From NCBI GenBank assembly GCA_022822425.1, contig JAJEBS010000166.1, positions 1-45,312 on the forward strand: DNA of 45,312 nucleotides, written 5' to 3'. The notes beneath the pieces are model-generated. The model did no database searches. It had not been told where the DNA came from and saw nothing but the letters and a program-made list of their open reading frames with translations. Source of the stretch: Gemmatimonadota bacterium (GTDB taxonomy: Bacteria > Gemmatimonadota > Gemmatimonadetes > Longimicrobiales > Gaopeijiaceae). A program made the translations under genes and the position numbers. Shown here piece by piece: positions 16,531-25,745 of the stretch. The stretch's first letter is position 1; every line of letters starts with the position of its first letter.

Positions 16531-17745
16531 CTAGCCCTGTTGGTCCGGACCGATCGTCCTTACCACCACCCTTCCGGCGGGGTCCCGCGCCACCACCAGG
16601 TCGGCGGATACGCCCGGGCCGATCCGCGCGCTTCCGTCCGGGGCGCGATGCCCCTCGCCGGCTACCACGAAGAGTCCGCCGGCCGCGACCGTCTCATGGG
16701 CTTCCCGGTCCGCTAGGTCGCCCACCTCCACGATGGTGGGGTCCGACCGCGTCAGGGGGTCGTCGTACTCGATGAGCACATCGGCCACCATCGACGGAAG
16801 ACCCGGCGCGATCAGCGTGCCTCCGGCCAGCAGGAGGTCGCTCACCATGGGCCCGTTCGGAGGCAGCCCGTCGTAGAGGGCGAGGTCGGCCTCCGCGAAG
16901 CTGCCGTCGGCGATCGATCCCAGCGCGGACAGAATGCCGACGAAGTTCACCATGCGCAGATGCTGCTTCTGCGGATCATCCGGCCATCCGCCCGACTCCA
17001 GCAGGATCGTGCTCGTGCCCCAGGCTCCCATCAGGTCGCCGAAGGCCCGCGGGTTGAAGGCGTCGTCGTAGCGGGTGACGTGCCCGCCCACCAGCGGCTC
17101 GATCGCCCTGCGCACCACCCCGCACACGCGCATCGCCGCGCGCCGCCGCTCGCTGACCTCGCCTTCGTCGTTGTGGACCGGCGCCAGGAGCGCGATGGCC
17201 GCCATGCGGCCGGAGTCCCCGACGCGAAAACGCGGGCTCTGGTCGTGCAGGTTGAAGCCGAAATCAGGCCGAATCCGGTCGTGCACCGACTTCAGCGCGC
17301 GCCCTTCCGGGGTGGCGAGGCGCCGGGCATCCCGGTTCACGTCGATCCCGGCCGCGTTGTGGCGCTGAAAGCGGGTTGCGCCGTCCGGGTTGAGCAGGGG
17401 AAGGAAATGGAGGCGCAGGCGCCGGGACAGCATCTGAATCAGAGCGCTTTCCGGGTGCCCGGCGATGAACGAGAAGATGTCCGCCAGCGCCATGGTCGCG
17501 GTGCTCTCGTCCCCGTGCATCTGGGACCACGCAAGCACCGCAACCTCACCCTCACCGAACGACACCATGCGGAGCGGCCGTCCCTCGGCGCTCTCGCCCA
17601 CTCTCTCGCACGTCAGCCCCGGGCTGCCGTCCAGCAGGGGATCGAGGGTGGTCCAGTAGGCGTCGGGAGCGAAGCGTCGCTGGTCGAGCCCGCCTACGCG
17701 CGCGACTTCATGCAGTGCGCGCAGCTCCGTGGTGAGTTTCGGCAC
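16531..17745 (-). CDS. M14-family zinc carboxypeptidase
   Basis: A protein of 404 residues with the M14 site: HxxE in WSQMHGDESTATM (zinc His and Glu), the Arg/Asn region GIDVNRDARRL, the third zinc His in FNLHDQSPRF, and a Glu in TILLESGGWPD near the expected catalytic position. No signal peptide is seen, so it is probably cytoplasmic. The C-terminal 130 residues form a beta-rich extension (APGLPSMVADVLIEYDD, GPGVSADLVVARDP). GTG 17745 is chosen. Family members remove C-terminal amino acids from peptides or hydrolyse peptidoglycan-type amides; the substrate here is unknown. Confidence 0.85.
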   Translation of the reverse strand: MPKLTTELRALHEVARVGGLDQRRFAPDAYWTTLDPLLDGSPGLTCERVGESAEGRPLRMVSFGEGEVAVLAWSQMHGDESTATMALADIFSFIAGHPESALIQMLSRRLRLHFLPLLNPDGATRFQRHNAAGIDVNRDARRLATPEGRALKSVHDRIRPDFGFNLHDQSPRFRVGDSGRMAAIALLAPVHNDEGEVSERRRAAMRVCGVVRRAIEPLVGGHVTRYDDAFNPRAFGDLMGAWGTSTILLESGGWPDDPQKQHLRMVNFVGILSALGSIADGSFAEADLALYDGLPPNGPMVSDLLLAGGTLIAPGLPSMVADVLIEYDDPLTRSDPTIVEVGDLADREAHETVAAGGLFVVAGEGHRAPDGSARIGPGVSADLVVARDPAGRVVVRTIGPDQQG

Positions 17746-17823
17746 CGGCTGGGCTCTTCGAAATCGGTTCTCGATAGGGGGATGCCGGGGCTGACCCGTA
17801 GGTTGTCGAACGGCAGGCGCTGA

Positions 17824-17853
17824 ATAATGGGGACATCTTTGCCGCGCTGTCCA
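17824..17853 (-). promoter_or_regulatory. Candidate promoter for the M14 peptidase gene
   Basis: On the minus strand, TGGACA (17853-17848), an 18-base spacer and CATTAT (17829-17824). It gives a leader of about 70 bases before GTG 17745. Confidence 0.3.
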
Positions 17854-17989
17854 GGCGCCGGTCGCGGTGCGCTTCCTCTCTCGGTCCTCTCCAACCGCGC
17901 GGGCCGATCACTACCCCGACGTCCATTACCCCGAGGACTCGCCGACCGGCACCATTCGCGGCCCTGCGGCCTGTCAGCTTTCGGGGTGC

Positions 17990-18088
17990 TCAGACGTCGT
18001 AGGTGGGTGGACAATGCACCTTGAACGCGAACTGGAGGAGGACCTCGCCTCCGTTTTCCACCCTGAGCCCAAAGGGGGTGAAGAGCGC
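17990..18088 (-). pseudogene. Unassigned C-terminal protein fragment
   Basis: A 32-codon stretch ending in TGA 17992-17990 reads like genuine protein, with LFTPFGLRVENGGEVLLQF then KVHCPPTYDV at the end. It is in a different frame from the beta-propeller remnant just upstream and has no start of its own. It looks like the tail of a lost gene, or of a protein shifted out of frame. The remaining bases of 17746-17989 hold only a candidate promoter and Arg-rich, non-protein-like frames. Confidence 0.35.
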
Positions 18089-18125
18089 ACGTAGACCTTG
18101 ATCTCGGCAAGGCCCGTATATCAGG

Positions 18126-18869
18126 TGAGGACTGACTTGTACAGACTATCCCTACCGCCGTACCAAAGACGCGCACCTGAGGGAATGGTTCTTCGCCATA
18201 CGTGAAGATGAGCCCTTCGCTCACGGAGCCGACCACTCCAACTGTAGGGTGTCTAGAAATCACTCGCCCCGATGACACATCCAGGACGATGAGCTCGTGA
18301 CGCCGGTTCTCCGCAGAGCGGGGGCCTTCGATCTGAAGCCCAAGCACCACGTTACCGCCACGATCCACAACGACCGACCGGCCTGAGTGCGAGAAGCCCT
18401 CTTCCGGGTCCGGACGATACCGGCAGCACACGCCGGGTCTGCTTGCCGTGAGCTGCCAGGGAACGTAGTCCTCGAGCGTCGTTTCCCAGAGTATCTCTCC
18501 CTCGGGGTCGAAGGCTCGCACCACCGGTACCATCCAATTGAACTTCACGATCGTTCGAGTAGCTTCATCGCACGCAAGGTAGCCGTAGTTAAGCATATGC
18601 GGTGTCTGCCCCAACTCACGACGTTGGTCAGCCGCTCGCGGCTCCTCGGGGCTCGCAAAGCCGCGAATCACCTGGCCATCACTGTCGATCTCGCTGATCG
18701 TGGGATCAGTTGGCCCTCCGGGCTGGCGCAGAACGTACCGTCGTCCGCCGAGTACACAAACGTCCGTTGGAGGGAACCTCAAAGTTGTCACCGTCCTGAA
18801 GGCAAGAGTGTCTCCATCGAGTTCGAAGGTGCTGATCCGCCCGGAACAGATGGGTACTACGCATGCCAC
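18126..18869 (-). pseudogene. Beta-propeller (NHL/6-bladed type) protein, both ends degraded
   Basis: About 245 residues of propeller-like sequence read from GTG 18869. Blade-type repeats are FELDGDTLAFRTVTTLRF, SEIDSDGQVIRGFASPEE, VRAFDPEGEILWETTLEDY, VVVDRGGNVVLGLQIEGP and LIVLDVSSGRVISRH. Six-bladed propellers of this kind are normally exported lipoproteins, but here there is no signal peptide and the frame begins directly after a TGA. After PQVRVFGTAVGIV the frame stays open to 17694 but turns into Arg/Pro-rich sequence that overlaps the M14 gene, while protein-like sequence continues in another frame. Loss of both ends by deletion and frameshift is the simplest reading; sequencing error is possible. 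Confidence 0.5.
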
Positions 18870-18881
18870 GCAATCGAGGAA

Positions 18882-19163
18882 TCATGGGGCTACCCTCCGG
18901 ATCGCGGTCTCGAATTCCAGCGAGTCCACGACGCCATAAGCCATTACGCCGTTAACCGGAATCGTCGGTGTTCCCGGTGCACCGAATTCCATGGCAGCAG
19001 CAAGGTCATTTTCGATGGAGAGTACCGGTGACTCGTCCGCCGAGCAAACATCGAAGGCGGCCATGTCCTGAATCCCGGCCGTGACGGCGAACCGCTCGAT
19101 GGCGAACCAGTCGCTAAGCTCTATGCGACGGTGTGAGATGTCGGGGTGTGAGATGCCGACCGG
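18882..19163 (-). pseudogene. Truncated DsbA/thioredoxin-like fragment
   Basis: From the stop of namZ the same minus-strand frame continues as about 93 codons. They include RIELSDWFAIERFAVTAGIQ, AAFDVCSADESPVLSIENDL and then EFGAPGTPTIPVNGVMAYGV. The GxPGTPTxxVNG stretch is the cis-Pro region and C-terminal half of DsbA-family thiol oxidoreductases. The N-terminal half with the CxxC active site is missing, and no plausible start or ribosome site exists, so this is a remnant. It ends 12 bases before the start of the propeller remnant, suggesting that a former two-gene unit was cut by a deletion. Confidence 0.5.
19130..19155. repeat. 11-base direct repeat at the edge of the decayed region
   Basis: GGTGTGAGATG occurs at 19130-19140 and again at 19145-19155, a period of 15 bases. 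It sits exactly between the namZ stop and the DsbA-like fragment, so it may mark the deletion junction. Confidence 0.6.
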
Positions 19164-20453
19164 TCAGTACAGGAGATACCGTTCTCGAACCCGGAGGAAC
19201 GCGTCCAGGTCGGGCTGCCATGCGGCGCGCACCTCCTCCAGTGACGCCCCCGCCTCGACGGCCAGCCGCAGGAGGTCGGTGCCCGCGAGGCGGTCGAAGG
19301 CCGCTTCGCGCCATTCCCACCGGTCGCCGGAGAGCGCGGCCGCTTCGATGAGCGCAGCCACGGCGGCCTCGGTGGGATCGTATCCCGGATCGGTGGCGAC
19401 CAGGCGCACGCCTCCCACCTCGACTCCACCGTGCTTTCCGTCGCCAGGGTTTTCCGGCACGAAGCGAACCGCCTCGAAGCGCACCCCGGCGATGCCGTAG
19501 CGGTTCAGGCTCTCGGCCAGCGCCTCCCCGTCCAGCCACGGCGCCCCGATCTGCTGAAAGGCGATGGGCGTGCCGCGGCCCACGGACAGGTTGGTGCCTT
19601 CGAAGAGGCACGTGCCCGGATAGTGGCGGGCGCTCTCCACCGAAGGCATGTTCGGCGAAGGCGCCAACCAGGGAAGCCCGGTATCAGGGAACCAGTCGCC
19701 CCGGGTCCATCCCGAGAGCGGAACCACGCCGAGTTCCCCCTCCACCCCGAACTCGCCCCGGAAGAGGCGCGCCAGTTCGCCCGGGGTCATCCCGTGGCGC
19801 ATGGGGAGCGGGTACATGCCCACGAAGGATGCGAACGCGGGCTCCAGCACGTTCCCCTGCACCTCGACGCCCCCGATCGGGTTGGGCCGGTCCAGCACCA
19901 CGAAGGGGATCCCGGCCTCTCCGGCCGCCTCCATCGCCAGCGCCATGGTGTAGACGTAGGTGTAGTAGCGCGCCCCGATATCCTGGATGTCGAAGAGGAG
20001 CGCCTCGACGCCTTCCAGCATCTCCGGCGTCGGCTTGCGGGTCGCTCCGTAGAGCGAGTGGATCGGCAGCCCGGTGCGCGGGTCCGTCCCGCCGTCGACG
20101 AGTTCGCCGGCTTCGGCCTGGCCCCGGATGCCGTGCTCCGGAGAATAGAGCGCGACCAGTTCCACGCGCTCGTCCCCGTGCAGGAGGTCGATGGTGGAGA
20201 CGCCCTGACGGTCGATGCCCGTGTGGTTGGTAACGAGCCCGGCGCGAAGACCCTCCACCAGATGGATCGAGTCCGCGAGCAGCACCTCGATGCCGGGGCG
20301 AACTGCGCCGGCCACCTGCGCGTCGATGGCGCCGAGAGCGTCCGGGACCGGATCGCGCCCTCCCCGCACGACCAGATTGGCGGCGAGGAGGACCGCGCCT
20401 GCGACAACCAGGCCGGCGCCGACCCGCGATTGTCGGATGCCTCCGGAAACCAT
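19164..20453 (-). CDS. namZ: Exo-beta-N-acetylmuramidase NamZ (DUF1343)
   Basis: A 429-residue DUF1343 protein; family members cleave terminal MurNAc from peptidoglycan fragments. The N-terminus has a membrane or signal segment (VGAGLVVAGAVLLAANLVV). The domain carries GLVTNHTGIDRQG, ALYSPEHGIRG with the conserved Glu-His, LFDIQDIGARYYTYVYTM, FVVLDRPNPIGG, and SPNMPSVESARHYPGTCLFEGTN with TNLSVGRGT. All are hallmark stretches of NamZ. ATG 20453 is preferred over an upstream extension of 69 residues, because it places the hydrophobic segment at the N-terminus. It is transcribed divergently from nagZ across about 110 bases. Outside-facing location is inferred. Confidence 0.9.
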   Translation of the reverse strand: MVSGGIRQSRVGAGLVVAGAVLLAANLVVRGGRDPVPDALGAIDAQVAGAVRPGIEVLLADSIHLVEGLRAGLVTNHTGIDRQGVSTIDLLHGDERVELVALYSPEHGIRGQAEAGELVDGGTDPRTGLPIHSLYGATRKPTPEMLEGVEALLFDIQDIGARYYTYVYTMALAMEAAGEAGIPFVVLDRPNPIGGVEVQGNVLEPAFASFVGMYPLPMRHGMTPGELARLFRGEFGVEGELGVVPLSGWTRGDWFPDTGLPWLAPSPNMPSVESARHYPGTCLFEGTNLSVGRGTPIAFQQIGAPWLDGEALAESLNRYGIAGVRFEAVRFVPENPGDGKHGGVEVGGVRLVATDPGYDPTEAAVAALIEAAALSGDRWEWREAAFDRLAGTDLLRLAVEAGASLEEVRAAWQPDLDAFLRVRERYLLY

Positions 20454-20563
20454 TACTTTGCGCAAGTCCTCGATTCCAGCAGTCCCATGGATGGCCAGCG
20501 GGCTGTCAACTTCGTCCGGGAGGAAGAAGTCGTCAACCGGTGCTTGCGCTGAATAGTCGGGCG

Positions 20564-22573
20564 ATGTCCGGTTCGCGCCGCACGACGCCCCTTCGCACGG
20601 CTGGCCTCGCCTCCCTCCTGGCGCTTGTCCCGATCGTTGTCTCCTGCAGCACTGCGCCATCGGGCCGCGGCGTGCCCGAGCCGTCCGCGCCGACGGAAGC
20701 CCCCACCCCGGAAGTAGCCCCTCCGGCTGGCGGGACGACTTCCCCTGCGGCCGACCGCGCGGCTCCGGCTTCTACGCGCGCTCAGTCCGCCGCGGGGACG
20801 CCGATCGTGGCTGCCTCGCCCACAGGCCCGGCCCGAGCCGCCGGCGAAGCATCGACCCCCGACCCTCCGGCCTCCGCCGCACCATCCGGCGTCTGGGCAT
20901 CCTCCGTCCTGGAGTCGATGACCCTCGAGGAGAAGGCCGGCCAGTTGCTGATGCCCTGGATGCTCGGCGACTTCGCGCCCGCGGGCTCCGAGGACTTCGA
21001 GCGCATGGCCGAGGCGGTGCGCGATGACGGCGTCGGGGGCGTGATCGTATCGGTGGGTTCTCCGTCGGAGGTGGCCGCCAAGATCAACAACCTGCAGTCG
21101 CTGGCGAAGTACCCGCTGCTGGTGGGGTCGGACCTGGAGAGCGGGGCCGGCTACCGCATGCGCGGGGCGGTCTACCTGCCCAACAACATCGAGCTGGGCG
21201 GCGCCACCCTGTTCCCGTCGCTGATGGCGGTGGGCGCCACGGGCGACGACAGCCTGGCCTGGGAGGTGGGCCGCGTCACCGCCGTGGAAGCGCGCGCCCT
21301 GGGCGTCCACCTCCCGTTCGCGCCGGTGCTGGACGTCAACAACAACCCGGACAACCCGGTCATCGGCACCCGCTCCTTCGGCGAAGACCCGGCAGAGGTG
21401 GCCCGGCTCGGTTCAGCGTTCGTGCGCGGGCTTCAGGAGCACGGCGCGGTCGCAACCGGCAAACACTTCCCGGGTCACGGCGACACCGGGGTGGATTCCC
21501 ATGTGGACCTGCCCGTGATCCGCGTGGACCGCGAGCGCCTGGACCGGGTCGAGCTGCGTCCATTCCGCGCGGCGGTCGATGCCGGCATGGGCGCCGTCAT
21601 GAGCGCGCACGTATCCATCCCCTCCGTCACCGGCTCCCCCTCGATGCCCGGCACCCTCTCCCCGGCGGTCCTCTCCGACCTGCTGCGCGGAGAGATGGGG
21701 TTCGATGGCCTGATCGTGACCGACGCCATGAACATGGCCGCGATCACACGCCGCTTCGGGGCCCGCGATGCGGTCGTGCGCGCACTCGAGGCCGGCGCCG
21801 ACATCATCCTCATGCCCGAAAACCCTCGCGGAGCACGCGAGAGCCTGGTCGCCGCGGTCCGCTCCGGCCGCGTCAGCGAGGCGCGCCTGGACCGGTCGGT
21901 GGCCCGCATCCTCGACTTGAAGGAGCGCATGGGGCTGGACCACGAGCGCTACACCGACATCTCCCGGATCCACCGCAAGGTCGGCATCCCCGAGCATGTG
22001 GACCGCGCCACGGAGGTCGCAGAGGCGTCGATCACGCTGCTGCGCAACCGCCGCAACCTGCTCTCGCTGCGCGGCACCCGCACCGCGAACGTCCTTTCCG
22101 TCACCTACCGCAGCCGCAGCAACCTGCTTGCCGGACGCTACTTCAATACTCGCGTGCGCGAGACCTACCGGCGGCTGCGCACCGAGGACGTGCACGGGGA
22201 CACCGACGACCGCGAGTACGGGCGTCTGCTCGCGCGCGCCTCCCGCTCGGACCTGGTCATCGTGTCCGCGTACATACTCGCGGCCCGCACCGACGGCCAG
22301 CCGAACGTTCCCGAGCCGCTCTCCGAATTCGTGCAGGCGCTGGCGGACCGGCGCGTGCCGCACATCGTCATCTCTTTCGGCAACCCCTATCTGCTCTCCG
22401 ACCTTCCCGAAGCCCAGGCGTACATGCTGGCCTGGAGCGCATCGGAGGTCAGCCAGGTCGCCGCGGCGCGAGCACTCTTCGGCGAAATCCCGATCCGCGG
22501 GCGCACACCCACCCGCCTGCCCCCCTTCTTCGATATCGGAGACGGGATCCAGCTGCCCCAGAGACGGAGGTAG
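20564..22573 (+). CDS. nagZ: GH3 beta-N-acetylglucosaminidase (NagZ-type lipoprotein)
   Basis: A 669-residue protein with a lipoprotein signal (LASLLALVPIVVSCS), a Pro/Ala/Thr-rich linker to about residue 110, and a two-domain GH3 enzyme. The NagZ hallmark GKHFPGHGDTGVDSH near residue 300 supplies the His/Asp acid-base dyad, and the nucleophile Asp lies in LIVTDAMNMAAI near residue 386. The length with a C-terminal alpha/beta domain matches the two-domain NagZ (YbbD) type of Bacillus. It would remove terminal GlcNAc from muropeptides or wall sugars in the periplasm. The start is ATG 20564 (GTG 20540 is possible). The fusion gene follows by 6 bases. Confidence 0.9.
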   Translation: MSGSRRTTPLRTAGLASLLALVPIVVSCSTAPSGRGVPEPSAPTEAPTPEVAPPAGGTTSPAADRAAPASTRAQSAAGTPIVAASPTGPARAAGEASTPDPPASAAPSGVWASSVLESMTLEEKAGQLLMPWMLGDFAPAGSEDFERMAEAVRDDGVGGVIVSVGSPSEVAAKINNLQSLAKYPLLVGSDLESGAGYRMRGAVYLPNNIELGGATLFPSLMAVGATGDDSLAWEVGRVTAVEARALGVHLPFAPVLDVNNNPDNPVIGTRSFGEDPAEVARLGSAFVRGLQEHGAVATGKHFPGHGDTGVDSHVDLPVIRVDRERLDRVELRPFRAAVDAGMGAVMSAHVSIPSVTGSPSMPGTLSPAVLSDLLRGEMGFDGLIVTDAMNMAAITRRFGARDAVVRALEAGADIILMPENPRGARESLVAAVRSGRVSEARLDRSVARILDLKERMGLDHERYTDISRIHRKVGIPEHVDRATEVAEASITLLRNRRNLLSLRGTRTANVLSVTYRSRSNLLAGRYFNTRVRETYRRLRTEDVHGDTDDREYGRLLARASRSDLVIVSAYILAARTDGQPNVPEPLSEFVQALADRRVPHIVISFGNPYLLSDLPEAQAYMLAWSASEVSQVAAARALFGEIPIRGRTPTRLPPFFDIGDGIQLPQRRR

Positions 22574-22579
22574 GGCGAC

Positions 22580-25500
22580 GTGAGAAACGCCAAACGGACC
22601 GGGATCGCCGTCCGGTGGCCGGGGTCGGCGTTATTGGTCCTTCTGCTCATTGCCTCGGGAGCGTGCGATGGTCCGGCACCGGATTCCGGCGGGGCCGAAG
22701 GGTCCTTCGAGCCGGCGTTGTACGATGAACTCGATGCCCGGGCGAGTACATGGGTGGATGAGACGCTCGCTTCGCTCTCCCTGCGCGAGCGCATCGCGCA
22801 ACTGGTGGTTCCGTGGATCCCCGGCGCGTACGCTTCGTCGAGCGATGCCAGCTTCCGCACGCTGGAGCGATGGGTGACGGAGGAGGGCATCGGAGGCGTC
22901 GTCATCTCGATCGGCTCGCCCCACTCCTATGCCTCGCTCCTGAACCGCCTCCAGAACGCGGCCCGCGTCCCGCTGCTGGTGACCGCGGACTTCGAGAACG
23001 GGGGCCCGGGGATGCGCGTCAACCACTCCTACGCCCTTCCCACGCTGCTCCCGCAGGGCGGGGGCACCAGCTTCCCGCCCACGATGGCCTTCGGCGCCAT
23101 CGGCGACCCGGCGTTCGCGTACGAGTACGGGCGCATCACGGCGGTAGAGGCGCGGGCGCTCGGGGTCCACCTGAACTTCGCCCCGGTCCTCGACGTCAAC
23201 TCCAATCCCGAGAACCCCATCATCAACACCCGTGCCTTCGGCGAGGACCCGGAAGCGGTGGCGCAGCTCGGGGCGGCATACATCGAGGGCGCGCGCGCCG
23301 GGGGCGTGCTCACCACGGCGAAGCACTTTCCGGGTCACGGCGACACCCGCACCGACTCGCACATCGAGCTCCCGGTGGTGACCGCAGACAGAGGGCGGCT
23401 GGAGGCGATGGAGCTGGTGCCCTTCCGGCGCGCCGTGTCGGCCGGCGTGGATGCGGTGATGACGGCCCACGTCGCGGTGCCCGCCATCCTGGGCGGAGAC
23501 GTGCCGGCGACGCTGTCGCCTTTTTTCCTGACGGAACTCCTGCGCGAGGACATGGGGTTCGACGGCCTGGTCTTCACGGATGCCCTGCGCATGGGCGCCA
23601 TCTCGCGTGGATACGGCGCGGGAGAGGCGGCGGTGCTGGCGCTGGAAGCAGGCTCCGACGTGCTCCTCGTGCCCGAGGACGTGGGCGAGGCCATCGACGC
23701 GGTGGAGGTCGCGGTGCGCACGGGCCGGATGGCGCGCGAGCGCATCGACCGGTCGGTGCGGCTGCTGCTTGCCGCCAAGGCGCGCGTGGGGCTGCACGAT
23801 CGGCGCAACGTGAACATCGCGGCCGTCGCCGACGTCGCGGGTTCGGCCCGGCACCTGACCTTCGCCGACCTCGCCGCCGAGCGTTCGGTCACCCTGGTGC
23901 GCGACCGCGATGGCCTGGTGCCGCTCCCCGCCGGAGCCCGCGGCCGGGTGGTGAGCGTCACCTACGCCCGCGACCAGGACCTGGTCGCCGGACGCGAGTT
24001 CGACCGGGTGGCCGCGCACTTCGCGGACGGCTTCCGGAGCCTGCGCCTCGACGAGGGATCGGATCCGGCGGCGTACCAGGCGGTCCAGACGGCCGCGCGC
24101 GATGCGGACGTGGTGCTCCTGAACGTGTACGTGCCCCCCTTTGCGGGGGCGGGTTCGGTGGCGGTCCCGGATGCGCTGCGCGACATGGTGCGCGAGCTCT
24201 CCGCGCGCGGCGCGCTGGTGGTCTCGTCCTTCGGCAACCCCTACTCGCTGAGCGCCTTCGATGACCTGGGCAGCTACCTCATCGCCTGGGGCAGCCACGA
24301 GGTCTCGCAGCGTGCCGGGGCCTTCGCGCTCATGGGGGCGGCGGAGATCTCCGGGACGCTTCCCATCAGCATTCCTCCGGACCACGCGGCGGGCGACGGG
24401 CTCCGCAGGGAGGCGCTGCCCGAACCGACGGCGGTCCGCGAGGCCGTGATGGCCGTGCCCTCGTGGGTCGTGCAGCCGCTCGAGTTCGTGACCGCCGCGC
24501 GCGCCGCGGACGACGGCCAGGAGGCACAGGGGCAGATCTCGCCGCTGGAAGGCGATCCCGCCGAAGCGGGGATGTCGGCGGCCGTCCTGCAGGCACTCGA
24601 CCGCCGCATCCTCGCGGCCATCGCCGACTCGGCCAGCCCGGGCGCGGCGCTCGCCGTCGTGCGCCACGGCCAACTGGTGCGCCTGCGCGGCTACGGCCGC
24701 CTGGACTGGGATCCCGCGTCCGCACCCGCCACCCCCTCCTCCATCTACGACATGGCCTCGGTCACCAAGGTGATGGGCACCACCACGGCCGCGATGATCC
24801 TGGTGGACGAGGGCCGCCTCGACCTGGACGCCGCCGTGGTGGGCTACCTCCCGTGGTGGTCGGCGGGCGACCCGCGCAAGGAGGCGGTTACCGTGCGCCA
24901 GCTGCTGTTGCACCGGGGCGGGCTGCCTCCCTTCCGCCGCTTCTTCCTGGAGATGGAGGGCGTGGAAGCCTACCAGGAGGCCATCGCCGAGCTGCCGCTC
25001 GACTACGCGCCCGGCGACAGCACGGTGTATTCGGACATCGGCATGATGACGGTGGCGTGGGCGATCGAGGAGATCACGAGCCAGCCGCTGGACCGCTTCC
25101 TGAGCGAGCGCGTGTGGGGTCCGCTCGGGATGCAGGACACCGGTTTCAGCCCCGACTCGGCGCTGCACGCGCGGGTGGCCCCCACCGAGATCGACGCCGA
25201 CTACCGGGGCGTACACGTGCGCGGCGTGGTCCACGACGAGAACGCCTGGGCGGTGGGGGGCGTGGCCGGCCACGCCGGTCTCTTCTCCTCCGCGCGCGAC
25301 ATCGCCGTCTACGCGGCCATGATGCTGGCCGGAGGCCGCGCCGGCCCCTGCGACGGAACGCCGGCCATCCCTTGCAGCGCCCCCCGGCCGGGGACGATGC
25401 GCGTCGTCGAGCCTTCCACGGTGGACGGCTTTACCCGCCGCCACGATGGCAGCGCCAGCCGCGCCACCGGCTGGGACACTCCATCCGGCAACTCTTCGGC

Positions 25501-25717
25501 GGGCCGCTTCTTCACCGGGCGCGCCTTCGGCCACACCGGCTTCACCGGGCCATCGGTATGGATCGACCCCGAACTCGACCTGGCCGTGGTGCTGCTCCTC
25601 AACCGGGTCAACCCCACCCGCGAAAACACCCGGCACGTCCCGCTGCGCCGCGAGATCCACGACCTCGCCGCCCAGGCCGTCACCGACCTCGACATCGAGC
25701 CCCGACCGCCTTCGTGA
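22580..25717 (+). CDS. Fused GH3 N-acetylglucosaminidase and serine hydrolase (NagZ-AmiE-like) lipoprotein
   Basis: A 1045-residue lipoprotein (signal LLVLLLIASGAC). Residues about 45-620 form a second NagZ-type GH3 unit, with AKHFPGHGDTRTDSH near residue 248 and the nucleophile Asp in LVFTDALRMGAI near 333. Residues about 650-1040 form a beta-lactamase-fold serine hydrolase, with SxxK in MASVTKVMGT near 727, YSD in TVYSDIGMM and HTG in FGHTGFTG near 984. In Bacillus, NagZ and the serine hydrolase AmiE, a MurNAc-L-alanine amidase, are separate neighbours of NamZ; here both activities sit in one chain. The start is GTG 22580 after GGAGG. Amidase activity is inferred from context; esterase or transpeptidase-like roles are alternatives. 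Confidence 0.88.
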   Translation: MRNAKRTGIAVRWPGSALLVLLLIASGACDGPAPDSGGAEGSFEPALYDELDARASTWVDETLASLSLRERIAQLVVPWIPGAYASSSDASFRTLERWVTEEGIGGVVISIGSPHSYASLLNRLQNAARVPLLVTADFENGGPGMRVNHSYALPTLLPQGGGTSFPPTMAFGAIGDPAFAYEYGRITAVEARALGVHLNFAPVLDVNSNPENPIINTRAFGEDPEAVAQLGAAYIEGARAGGVLTTAKHFPGHGDTRTDSHIELPVVTADRGRLEAMELVPFRRAVSAGVDAVMTAHVAVPAILGGDVPATLSPFFLTELLREDMGFDGLVFTDALRMGAISRGYGAGEAAVLALEAGSDVLLVPEDVGEAIDAVEVAVRTGRMARERIDRSVRLLLAAKARVGLHDRRNVNIAAVADVAGSARHLTFADLAAERSVTLVRDRDGLVPLPAGARGRVVSVTYARDQDLVAGREFDRVAAHFADGFRSLRLDEGSDPAAYQAVQTAARDADVVLLNVYVPPFAGAGSVAVPDALRDMVRELSARGALVVSSFGNPYSLSAFDDLGSYLIAWGSHEVSQRAGAFALMGAAEISGTLPISIPPDHAAGDGLRREALPEPTAVREAVMAVPSWVVQPLEFVTAARAADDGQEAQGQISPLEGDPAEAGMSAAVLQALDRRILAAIADSASPGAALAVVRHGQLVRLRGYGRLDWDPASAPATPSSIYDMASVTKVMGTTTAAMILVDEGRLDLDAAVVGYLPWWSAGDPRKEAVTVRQLLLHRGGLPPFRRFFLEMEGVEAYQEAIAELPLDYAPGDSTVYSDIGMMTVAWAIEEITSQPLDRFLSERVWGPLGMQDTGFSPDSALHARVAPTEIDADYRGVHVRGVVHDENAWAVGGVAGHAGLFSSARDIAVYAAMMLAGGRAGPCDGTPAIPCSAPRPGTMRVVEPSTVDGFTRRHDGSASRATGWDTPSGNSSAGRFFTGRAFGHTGFTGPSVWIDPELDLAVVLLLNRVNPTRENTRHVPLRREIHDLAAQAVTDLDIEPRPPS

Positions 25718-25745
25718 TCCTCCGCGACCGGTTCATGGGGGCGTA

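Noticed and set aside
17694-18125. Extension of the beta-propeller frame into the M14 gene
   Set aside because: The added residues are Arg/Pro-rich and unlike a propeller, overlap the M14 start and coincide with better protein-like sequence in another frame.
22631-25660. Open frame of about 1000 codons on the minus strand
   Set aside because: It mirrors the GH3/serine-hydrolase fusion gene; the protein is His/Arg/Gly-rich without motifs, as expected for the antisense of a GC-rich gene.
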